Part shown: positions 55,623-64,000 of the stretch, piece after piece
Numbering within the stretch: the stretch's first letter is position 1
How the letters are laid out: each line of letters opens with the position of its first letter
DNA from: Mytilus californianus
Lineage: Eukaryota > Mollusca > Bivalvia > Mytilida > Mytilidae
Length of the DNA stretch: 64,000 nucleotides
Direction: 5' to 3'
Assembly: GCF_021869535.1 (NCBI RefSeq)
Contig: NW_026262742.1
Location: 186,001 to 250,000 of the forward strand
Program-made: the position numbers and the translations under genes
The notes under the pieces: model-generated
Seen by the model: only the letters and a program-made list of their open reading frames with translations
Databases searched by the model: none
Told to the model about the DNA's origin: nothing

Positions 55623-55730
55623 AAGGTCAAGACGGGTGGAGACTGGGTCAAGACTGGTCAAGACCGAGTTGAGATTGGTCAAGACTAAGTAGAGACTGGT
55701 CGAGACTGATTGAGCATTTGGCAAGACCTT
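55623..55730 (+). repeat. Degenerate GGTCAAGACT minisatellite
   Basis: About ten copies of a 10-15-bp word (ggtcaagact, ggtcgagact, ggtggagact) directly after the right end of the MITE-like element. Confidence 0.75.
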
Positions 55731-56184
55731 ACCAAGATTATCAAGTACTGTATTAGACTCATTAGGTTAAATTGTAGACCAAAGTCAAGTACAGTTAAGT
55801 ACAGTCTAGATAATGTTGAGTCTTTTCAAGTAAAATCTGTACTCACTGTTAAAGTCAACTTTACATTGACAGCTGCAATCACAGGCGAGACACTGGGTTC
55901 TAAGGAACCCCTTACAAATTTTTCTTAAAACTATTTAAATTTGCCTTGTTTGTTTTAAGACAATTATTGGTAAAGTAACATAATTAAATTAATAGGATTA
56001 GAACTTTGCCTCTCTTTTAGAGAAGAAGATATCTGTAGTATGATTGCTAATCCTAATGCTAACTCTAAAAGTAAAAAAAAACTGTTTTCTTTTTTAAAAC
56101 TTTTCCAGTTTGCCCCATTTGTTTGCAGGTAATAATCGGTAAAGTAACATATATATATAAAAAAATGAGAACACCAGATTAGAA

Positions 56185-56340
56185 AAAAAAGATGCAGTAT
56201 GATTGCTAAGGAGACAACTGCCTTAATAAGAACAATATTTAAACATCATCAGTGTGATATGGCTTCAAATATTAAACAAAACAAATGACATACAGTAAGC
56301 TATGAAAGGTCCTGTGATAACAAAATCATCTATTATAAGA
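56185..56340 (-). mobile_element. Diverged PLE 3' end
   Basis: 'gatgcagtatgattgctaagg', 'gagacaactgcc' and 'agctatgaaaggtcctgtgat' align with the corresponding blocks at 10.3-10.45 kb, with many differences. An older solo insertion. Confidence 0.5.
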
Positions 56341-56428
56341 AATAACAAAATATGTCGACAAAAACAATCATGAATAATATGCCTGAAGGACTTTAAAATA
56401 TTGAACTTGAAGTGACTTTTCTTTGTAG

Positions 56429-56663
56429 GATACATAGAAATCTTGGAGGACAAATTGACGAGAGTCTTAAAAGACACAGATATGAAGATAAACAAGAGGA
56501 AAAAAGAGCCAAACATAGTTCATTTTGTAGTTTAAAGGACTGCAGACTTCCTGATATCTTTCAAACTGTTGTGTTTTTTGGTATAAATGTAATAATGCAT
56601 TATCATCTTATTTGTATAGGCATACATCCTGAAAATCTTGTTGGTACCTTTTATCTCCATTAA
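56429..56663 (+). CDS. Candidate terminal exon on the plus strand
   Basis: Acceptor tgacttttctttgtag precedes a frame open for 78 codons: IHRNLGGQIDESLKRHRYED, KQEEKRAKHSSFCSLKDCRL and PDIFQTVVFFGINV, to TAA at 56661-56663. The first 35 residues are strongly charged and look coding; the hydrophobic end is less convincing. Family unknown. The upstream exon would have to lie to the left, among repeats. Could be chance. Confidence 0.28.
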
Positions 56664-57125
56664 TGCAACCGCTAATTATAAAACATTGTTGTGATTGTAG
56701 TTTTATATGTGAGTTTATTAGTTAACTAGTGCGTAGTAATTGCATATATGAATTATTTTATACCATATCTATCAATCTTGGTCTTTTTAATTAAGAAATA
56801 ATTTTTAAAACCTTGCTCTTTCAATCCTAGTACATCTATTTTAATTACTTTGCATAGTTTATAAGTTTAAGTAATGCCATTTTATTTCCACATTTGAATT
56901 TTTCAACAAAAAATACATAAAGATCAGATTTATATCTGTTTTAACAGTTTATTTAATGGAATATTATATTTATGTTTAATTTGTAATATGCACTTTGTCT
57001 CATTTTTTTTTTCAATTTGACACATTTTCTTTTATTAATCATCAAATTTCAACAATTGTTGGAAACAAACTTACATAAAAACTTTTCAAATGTATCAAAA
57101 TTCTGTGTTGTAAAATCTTAAAGAT
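56664..57125. other. No gene recognised
   Basis: AT-rich, no motifs. Leads into the palindrome array. Confidence 0.4.
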
Positions 57126-57130
57126 TTTCT

Positions 57131-57790
57131 TTTTCAGTATTTTTCCCAATATGTTTAAGAAATCTGTAGCATAATTTTTGCTTGTAGATTTTATTTCGGG
57201 ATTTTTCCCGAAATGGGTAAAAAATCTATGCAACAAGTGTGAACCTGATAATAGATTTATATTTTCGGGATTTTTCCCGATATGTGAAAATAAATTATTA
57301 GTCATGAGTTCTAGCATATACGTTGGGTTTTCGGGATAAATCCCGAAGTATTTAAAATCTTGCATATAGATTTTTTTTTTTTTATTTTTCCCGATATGTT
57401 TGAAGAAATCTGTAACATAATTTTTTGTAAATTTGGTTTCAGGATTTTACCCGAAATGGTTAAAGAAATCTATTCAACAAGTGATTTAGTTTTTCGGGAC
57501 TTTTCCCGAAATTTGAAAAGAAATCATTAGTCATAAGTTTTAAGTTATAGCATATTTATATGTTGGGTATTCAGGATAATTCCTGAAATGTTTGAAGACA
57601 TATATGCTTTATACATTTTACATTTAGATTATTTTTTCGGGATTTTTCCCGAAATGTGTTTAAGATCTGTTTGTCACATAGCTATGCTACCAAAAGTTTT
57701 AATTAATGTTGAAAGTGATTTCGGGGAAATTCCCGAATAAAAAGTTGTCACATACATTTTTACCACAAATATTTTGGGAAATTCCCCGAA
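57131..57790. repeat. Array of about ten short palindromes (TCGGGA....TCCCGA)
   Basis: Hairpins CGGGATTTTTCCCG at 57197, 57266 and 57638; CGGGATAAATCCCG at 57332; CGGGACTTTTCCCG at 57495; CAGGATAATTCCTG at 57572; CGGGGAAATTCCCG at 57722; and a mirror-type TTGGGAAATTCCCCGAA at 57774. Decayed ones lie near 57131, 57381 and 57440. Best copies extend to TTTCGGGATTTTTCCCGAAA. Three hairpins plus linkers ('gaaatctgtaacataatttt', 'ttagtcataagttt', 'atatgttgggt') repeat as a block of about 245 bp. Confidence 0.85.
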
Positions 57791-57939
57791 CACTAAATGT
57801 AAGTTTTATCAGTTATAAGAATAAAAGCATGGAAGATTGTAAAAATTGTGTTTCTTTATGAAATCTGCATTCATTTATGGTAAACATTGAAAAAGCTAAT
57901 AAATAGGAATAAAATGGATTTTACTCTTTTAAAATAGAG

Positions 57940-59240
57940 TCAGTTATTTGCACTTTATTTTGTAAATCTATATAGCCGCATAGTAAATCAGCAACTATGT
58001 TTATGTCAGGATTTAATGTATAATACAAATGACAGCAATATTGGAACACAACAACTACAAATTTTTGTCCGCATAAATTTAGAGTGCCAGCATGTCCTCC
58101 TTTTGTTCAATATATTGATACGTAACAAAATTTCAGTAGTTTTGATACCCCAGGCTGACTCCTATAACAAAATTATTTGACCGTATCAACCAAAACTGAC
58201 CATATTTACACTTTATTTTGTAAATCTATATAGCCGCATAGTAAATCAGCAATTATTTTTATGTCAGGATTTAATGTATAATACAAATGACAGCAATATT
58301 GGAACACAACAACTACAAATTTTTGTCCGCATAAATTTAGAGTGCCAGCATGTCCTCCTTTGTTCAATATACATGATATATTGATACGTAACTAAATTTC
58401 AGTAGTTTTGATACCTCAGGCTGACTTGTATAGCAAAATTATTTGACCGCATCAACCAAAACTGACCATATTTGCACTTTATTTTGTAAATCTATATAGC
58501 CGCACAGTAAATCAGCAACTATTTTTTTGTCAGGATTTAATGTATAATACAAATGACAGCAATATTGGAACACAACAACTACAAATTTGTGTCCGCATAA
58601 ATTTGGAGTGCCAGCATGTCCTCCTTTTGGTCAATATACATGATATATTGATACGTAACTAAATTTCAGTAGTTTTGATACCCCAGGCTGACTTGTATAG
58701 CAAAATTATTAGACCGCATCAACCAAAACTGACCATATTTGGACTTTATTATGTAAATCTATATAGCCGCATAATAATTCAGTAATATTTTTATGTAAGG
58801 ATTTAATGTATAATACAAATGACAGTAATATTGGAACACAATGAATACAAAATTTTGTCCGCATAAATTAAGAGTGCCAGCATGTCCTCCTGTTGCTCAA
58901 TATATTGATATGTAACAAAATTTCAGTACTTTTGATACCTCAGGCTGACTGGTATAGCAAAATGTTAAGACCGTATCAACTAAAACTGACCATATTTGCA
59001 CTTTAGTATGTAAATCTATATGGCTGCATTATATTTAATCAGAAGATTTTTTTATGTCAGGATGTATTGTATTATAATACAAATGACAGCAATATTGGAA
59101 AACAATGGATGCAATATCTTTTCCGCATCAATTTAGATTGTCAGCATTTCATCTCTGTATTAATAATATTAGACCATCACTAAATTTAGTAGTTCAGGAT
59201 GGTGTGTATAACAAAACTATTTGACTGCATGATCCAACAC
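57940..59240 (+). repeat. Satellite-like array, five monomers of about 262 bp
   Basis: Marked by 'tgtaaatctatatagccgca' at 57961, 58220, 58485, 58752 and 59010, and 'gagtgccagcatgtcctcc', 'gatttaatgtataatacaa', 'caggctgact'. The first three are nearly identical; the last two are decayed, so homogenisation has been on the left. No coding. Confidence 0.9.
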
Positions 59241-59328
59241 TGACATGTCTAATTTCATTTTTACTTTATAATGAAAAGTATAAGAAGTTCTCTTCTGGGA
59301 ATAGTATACTGTTGGTACGTTATGTCGG

Positions 59329-59400
59329 TTGATTGATTTTGTTTGTAGCTAAACCTCAAGTGGCAACTATTTCATTCATGTGCACAACGATTATATTGTT
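59329..59400 (-). mobile_element. Decayed SINE-like tail
   Basis: 'ttgattgattttgtttgtagc' and 'ctcaagtggcaactatttcat' are recognisable remnants of the family's tail in reverse. Confidence 0.5.
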
Positions 59401-59960
59401 TTGGAAGTCCCATATCATCATTTTTAATCCGTAAAGACAAATCTGACGAAATTGACGAGATTGTTCATAATTATTCAACACCTTATGTATCCGGACACTG
59501 TACAATTTTCGTTAGAATATTTTGTCGAAAACAGAATCGTAAATCCAAGGCAAACAAGGTGAATTACGATGAAATATCCATGTAATGCATAAAGTTTAAT
59601 TTAGGAAGAGACTGTAAAAAATGGGGAACGAAGCAACGTCGACAATGATGTTGATATCCCATGACATAAAAATATTGTTCCGATGCGTTGGATAACCTTT
59701 CTATCCGCCTTCTGATTAAATAAAAACTTTCCTTTCTTTAATGATAGCTGTATGTGATCACAAGTGTGTAATTTTATAGCCATTGTTTAATGTATATAAG
59801 AATACATGAAATGAAAAAAAGAATTTTTTTTAATGTGTATAATATCGATAGAGTCTAACGAGTAAAGAAATTTGCTATACAGTGAAAAAAGAACGATGCG
59901 ATTATTGTTTACATATTAAAAGCTCAGGTCTGATATCAAAAGTCATAAACACGGTAATCT
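59401..59960. other. No gene recognised
   Basis: No motif. A minus-strand frame at 59601-59783 is unremarkable. Confidence 0.4.
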
Positions 59961-59964
59961 GTCA

Positions 59965-60165
59965 TAAGCAGACCTGTTCCCAGGTCTGGTCAATAGCAGA
60001 CCTGTCCACAGGTCTGGTCAGGAGCAGACCTGTCCACAGGTCTGGTCCAGACCTGTCCTCAGGACTGGTCAAAAGCAGACTTGTCCACAGGTCTGGTCTG
60101 GAGCAGACCTGTCAATAGGTCTGCAGCAGTCTTAAAAAGCAGACCATAGGTCTGGTCTACCAACG
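59965..60165. repeat. Hairpin minisatellite (CAGACCTGTCCACAGGTCTG)
   Basis: Six to seven units of about 30 bp, each a near-perfect palindrome CAGACCTGTCCACAGGTCTG with a GTCAGGAG-type linker. Within the array several units remain palindromic while others are imperfect. Confidence 0.85.
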
Positions 60166-60179
60166 ACAAAGTTAACTTG

Positions 60180-61974
60180 CTTGTCTGCTTAAAATTTCCC
60201 AACTTAACTTGAAAAGCAGTCAACAAGTCTGCTCAAAGTTAACTTTTGTACAGGTTAGGACCGCACCCATCTGTAACTCAGTCAAACTTTTGTGATAATT
60301 CTATGAAAGTGTTAAATGCTTGTGAAAATGAAACTACTCTTCTAAAAAGCCGATTGACGGCCATAGAAGATGGTTGCAAGACAAGTGAAATTTCTTTTAA
60401 ATTGCCTTGGCAATGAAGTAAAAGGATGTCATCAACGAAAAAACAGGCACACGTTCATATGCCGAACGTTTGCTGTTAAAAGGCAGTTTATATAAAACTT
60501 TAGATATGCAATTTATTTCGACTCTAAATGAGTTTGTACACACCTTAATTGGGAGAACCATGTCACCAAACAAGAGGAAAGAAGTGAAGACTTTGACCAA
60601 AACTCATCGCAGGCATTTTATATAAAAAGAAATATTACTGGTCTTGCTCATTCAGCTGCTCATAATGTAATTTTGGTCCAGGAGAATCAGTTCTAGGACT
60701 TCGTACTGCTCTTTATTGTGAAGTCCTAGTGGGAGGCTCTGCATTCAAATCCTTAAAAGAATTACAAAATACACAAAGTAGAGAAGATCAGTAAGATAGT
60801 GAAAAGTACAAGACCTTGCTGGGCCATGGACCACAAGGGCTTTGGTCCTAACAATGGCACCCACAGTTTCTGCAGCTTGGTTACCAACCTGGACTAGTTC
60901 CATGCCTCATCCTGCCACTCACTCAGCTCTTGTATGATATAAAATATTACCAGGCGCCACTTTTGCAAGCCCACATAGATCTGCGTTAGCATATACAATC
61001 ACCATAGACCTATGTGCACCCATGCTTAAATTTGTGTATTTTAAAATTACACTTGGTATCTGTGGGGGCATCATTTATGTCTTCCAATGATATATCAATG
61101 TCCCACATTAATTTTATTATAATAATGATATTTAATAGTGGAGTCTTGTCTAGTTTTTTAAATATTTTTTCACGAACAGTATTTGTATAACCATAAGTTT
61201 TAATGATGAGATGAAAGACAATTTGAGAAGGGGCTCTTCCATGGGAATAAAGACTGATAACAATTCTGAGTCAATATTGCAGACTTTAACCAAGAGGGAT
61301 GCAGGTTGTAACAGTTAAAGGTTTCAAGACTCCAATTTTGAGGCACTGTATTACATGCAAAGGAATACCAGACTGCAAAAACCAGTAAGGATAAGTTGTG
61401 CACATATCATGAGAATCATGAGATAAAAAAGAAACACTTGTTTATGCTGATTTAGACAGAAGACGGATTCAGTGGCCAAATACCGGTTACCCTTAACCCA
61501 CTTCTGATTTTTTCAAGGACAGAAAATGGAACTACTAGAATCACAATCTAAAGAATTTCTGGTTCCTATAGGATAATGAAACTTTCTCCAATCTCATTGT
61601 CTAATATATTAGTTATAAAATTAATTTCTACTGTATGTTAATAGTAATTTCAACAGGAGGTTCATTGCAGGGATACGTTATTGCATGCTCACTGTTTAAC
61701 TTATATTTTACCGTTTAAAGACAATTCAATGCAAATAACAAAATAAATAATAATGTATAAATTCTTATACTTGGTTACTTTTTACATAATGAAAATTGTT
61801 GAAGGATTTTCATGTTCATGTTACAATGGCAGATGAAATATAATTATCAGAATAAATAACTCAGGTCACTGATAACATTGGTCAGAATATTGACAAAAAT
61901 CCATGATAAGTAAGTATGCATGTAAATAAATAGAAGATAAACAGATGTAAGTTGATTTTAGGTTTGTTTTTTAT
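60180..61974. other. Decayed sequence upstream of the YR element
   Basis: Short coding-like traces (SMKVLNACENETTLLKSRLT near 60300; GPGESVLGLRTALYCEVLVG near 60670) with frequent stops suggest old retroelement sequence. No domain can be named. Confidence 0.35.
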
Positions 61975-62098
61975 ATAAACCAGTAATTACTCGGCTGAAA
62001 TTCGTCTGCTTATTTGACTGAAAGCCTCAAGGTAAAAGAGTAAGTGAAGTCTGCTCACACTGATACTATTTGATTTGAAATAGTTTTGAGTTAGACGT
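61975..62098 (+). repeat. Direct repeat A1
   Basis: 'actcggctgaaattcgtctgc', 'ttgactgaaagcct', 'gtgaagtctgctcacac', 'gagttagacgt' match A2 at 63494-63637 in the same order. A1 lacks about 25 bases present in A2. Confidence 0.85.
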
Positions 62099-62132
62099 TA
62101 AAATTTTCAGAGAGAATGCTAGTCTTAAAACA

Positions 62133-62432
62133 GTAACTTACACACAGTGTCAATCTACACTTAGGCGTATCATTTCATTGACTGGTAGAGATCCTCGCCT
62201 TTACTTTACACATTCTTTTAGACGGGGATGTGCATCATTTGCCTTTCAGGCTAGAGTCCCAAGCGAACGTATTCAGCCTCACGGTGACTGGGCAAGTGAT
62301 GCATATAAGCTATATTTAAACTTTACTATGCAGGAGAAAATATCTGTTGCAGAGTCCATGGCCAAACTTTTATCATATTTTTTCAGACATAAACAACAAG
62401 CATATGCTGGTGTTAACAGATTCAATCTGTAA
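62133..62432 (+). pseudogene. Tyrosine recombinase, C-terminal catalytic part
   Basis: One open frame: VTYTQCQSTLRRIISLTGRD, then HSFRRGCASFAFQ (the His-x-x-Arg box), VPSERIQPHGDWASDAYKLY (GDW in place of the second His, then the Tyr nucleophile in DAYKLYL), then NFTMQEKISVAESMAKLL. This is the C-terminal catalytic core of YR integrases of DIRS/Ngaro-type retrotransposons. The N-terminal half is missing. Stop at 62430-62432, overlapping the next frame's ATG. Confidence 0.83.
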
Positions 62433-62930
62433 AGATTTATCTGGTATTTCTAACATGGACCTTCAAGCCTACAGTGGTGCTCGTATTTCCACTATTAAGA
62501 AGAAACTGGTAAAGGTGAAATAAACTTAAGTAACTATTCTTATTGTCTTTTTCATGTTGGAATAAACGATGTGGGATTTTTTCTGTTGATCGTATTATTG
62601 CTGATTTAAGAGAGTTATTTGTAAAATTTAAATCTTTGTCTCCGCATATCAAGCTATATATCTCCTCTATTTTACCAAGACCTGTAGATTTTGATTTAAC
62701 TGGATTTAAATATGTTTATATTAATAGGCAATTACTTTCTGTATGTTCTAAATACAACATTAATTTTATAAAATCCTATAAAAGGTTTCTTGTAAAAAGG
62801 GCGTCCTATAAGGTCAATTTTTGCCTTTGAGGACGGATGGTTGCATCTTAATGGGTCTTGTCTATACGAGCTTCGAGCTTCACAAATGCTTTCAACATGG
62901 TATCAATCATATATAAGCTGTATAGTCTAC
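62404..62930 (+). pseudogene. SGNH-hydrolase-like ORF remnant of the YR element
   Basis: ATG at 62404 inside the recombinase frame. Block I is MLVLTDSICKDL (Ser nucleophile in TDSI), then MDLQAYSGARISTIKKKL. A TAA near 62520 and shifts break the frame. Block III reads YCLFHVGINDVG (the GxND box); then DRIIADLRELFVKFKSLSPH, IKLYISSILPRPVDFD and, after another shift, EDGWLHLNGS (the Asp/His block) and LYELRASQMLSTWYQSY. Hydrolases of this type occur in some Ngaro elements; their role in the life cycle is unknown. Confidence 0.7.
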
Positions 62931-63367
62931 TTCTTGTTTTATGATATATCATCTTAATATTTGTTTGTATGCTTTGTACATCGTTAGGTCATCGATGTTC
63001 ATCTTATAAGGAAGCAATTTTATCCCTTAGGATTTTGATCTTACAAAGGAGTGTGCTATCCTTTGGGATCATAAGCTGACTTGAAGTTAGTGCACTTACA
63101 GGGGACTTCGTCATATTCTCTTGAGTGTGTCGTATAAAGGAAGTTTCTTATTCCTTTTTATTTGAGCTTGAACTTTCAAGGAAGTGTCTCATTCCTTGTG
63201 TTTCAATTCTTCTATTTGCGTGAATTGAAATTTATTTTGTTGTTTTTGATAATCTTTTTTGGCGGGCTGTTTTTGATAATCTGTTTTGGTGGGCGGTTTT
63301 TGATAATCTGTTTGGCGCATTTTTTTATTTCTTTTGGGCCCGCTTTATTTAGATTATTCGTATGTGT

Positions 63368-63475
63368 ATCTTTTGTATTGTATTATATGAATATTTATGT
63401 GTGTATATTAAACATATTTATTTATGCCTATGTTATATATATCTTCTTTACTTGAAAGCCCTCGTAATTGTTTTT
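63368..63475 (+). repeat. Direct repeat B1
   Basis: 'attgtattatatgaatattt', 'tgtgtatatta', 'tatttatgcctat', 'atatatcttctttacttgaaa' and 'gccctcgtaatt' recur in the same order in B2 (63667-63797). Confidence 0.82.
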
Positions 63476-63479
63476 ATAA

Positions 63480-63662
63480 TTTAAAAACCAGTTATGACTC
63501 GGCTAAAATTCGTCTGCTTATTTTGACTGAAAGCCTTACGGTAAAAGAATTAAATATAAATTATAAAATGAGTGAAGTCTGCTCACACTTACGCGTTGGT
63601 CCTTTATTATTTGATTTGAAACTGATTGAGTTAGACGTAAACCTTTTCACCCTAACCTCCTC
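63480..63662 (+). repeat. Direct repeat A2
   Basis: Longer version of A1. Includes an open frame (SYDSAKIRLLILTESLTVKE) that is probably the start of the first ORF in intact elements, because A repeats overlap the leader. Confidence 0.78.
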
Positions 63663-63666
63663 CCCA

Positions 63667-63797
63667 TAATTGTATTATATGAATATTTCTGTGTATATAT
63701 TATACTTATTTATTATGCCTATATGTTAACTGAAGCTGCCAAAATTAAACTATAATGGTTTATATATCTTTTTTATTTGAAAGCCCCGTAATTTTCA
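63667..63797 (+). repeat. Direct repeat B2
   Basis: Same order of words as B1, with about 40 extra bases ('aactgaagctgccaaaatta') in the middle. Ends with 'tgaaagccccgtaatttt'. Confidence 0.8.
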
Positions 63798-63800
63798 TTG

Positions 63801-64000
63801 TTTTATTGACAACGAACGTGAGAGTTGGAGAAAAGTCAGTGCAATTTGATTTTCTCTAAAATTTAGAGAGACGCGTAGTAAACCTGGTATCGAAGGAGAC
63901 ATCTCGCATTTCCAGAAATATAAACTTGAGTTGTTTATGTTATTGTTTGTTTTTGTTCCAGGATTAGCTAGGAAGTCGGATAAGACGTTGAATCTCCCTT
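63801..64000. other. No feature recognised at the right edge
   Basis: Flanking sequence after the YR element; nothing further seen. Confidence 0.4.

Larger units (their letters stand above)
61975..63800 (+). mobile_element. Ngaro-like tyrosine-recombinase retroelement, internally deleted, with split direct repeats
   Basis: Order: A1 (61975-62098), tyrosine-recombinase C-terminus (62133-62432), overlapping SGNH-hydrolase frame (62404 to about 62930), noncoding 3' part, B1 (63368-63475), A2 (63480-63662), B2 (63667-63797). A1-coding-B1-A2-B2 is the split-direct-repeat layout of Ngaro-type YR elements, some of which also carry a hydrolase ORF. No reverse transcriptase or RNase H is present between A1 and the recombinase, so a large internal deletion is inferred. 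Confidence 0.75.

Noticed and set aside
57131-57790. Minus-strand protein with repeated FGKNPE motifs (57042-57365)
   Set aside because: The motif is the translation of the palindromes themselves.
1-64000. tRNA or rRNA genes
   Set aside because: No cloverleaf with A and B boxes or rRNA core sequence was noticed on either strand by eye; a covariance search was not possible.

Overview
This window looks like AT-rich nuclear DNA of a bivalve mollusc, most likely a mussel (Mytilus-like). That is an inference. It rests on split genes with GT/AG introns, the absence of operons, and several dispersed repeats I recognise as common in mussel and other bivalve DNA: the AGCTCACCTGGCCC hairpin family, the GCGCCAGACGCG family, the 'gtcctgacttgggacagg' Penelope 3' ends and elements with tandem cores. 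Nothing here resembles bacterial, viral or organellar organisation.

Layout. 1-9.6 kb: decayed retroelement pieces (a LINE RT fragment, a Penelope-like RT remnant, a LINE 3' end with perfect target-site duplications), SINE-like copies, a PIF1-helicase pseudogene and a Harbinger-like MITE. 9.6-18.6 kb: a decayed GHTH-motif exon, a Penelope-like element (PLE) interrupted by an I-type LINE that itself carries a SINE, two more SINE-like copies and an orphan terminal exon. 18.8-24.3 kb: a further SINE-like copy, then a higher-order satellite in two inverted arms of 2.1-2.5 kb around a short hairpin-ended element. 24.3-32.4 kb: a nearly full-length two-ORF I-type LINE on the minus strand, invaded by a PLE 3' end, a Tc1-like transposon and a TTAA fold-back MITE. 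32.4-38.2 kb: homopolymers, dispersed repeats and a second PLE.

38.9-51.3 kb: the one substantial gene, on the minus strand. Seven exons (51287 down to 38923) join with consistent phase and consensus splice sites into about 954 codons. They give a cysteine-rich start, a conserved middle, a predicted RNase H/DDE-like domain, a C2H2 finger and a C-terminal GWAL...EEFL...QQIASYFSR block. The only defect I see is one in-frame TAA. Its introns are packed with tandem-core elements, MITEs, SINEs and a 39-bp minisatellite.

51.3-64 kb: MITEs, an array of about ten short palindromes with one compensated arm change, a 262-bp satellite, a hairpin minisatellite and, at the right end, a Ngaro-like tyrosine-recombinase retroelement with an A1-coding-B1-A2-B2 split-direct-repeat layout, retaining tyrosine recombinase and SGNH-hydrolase coding remnants.

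How the parts relate: the SINE-like family ends in the same terminal sequence as the I-type LINE, so the LINE machinery probably mobilises it. PLEs are seen mainly as 5'-truncated 3' ends, as expected of target-primed insertion. Most coding parts of the mobile elements are broken. All family assignments come from reading motifs; no database search was possible.
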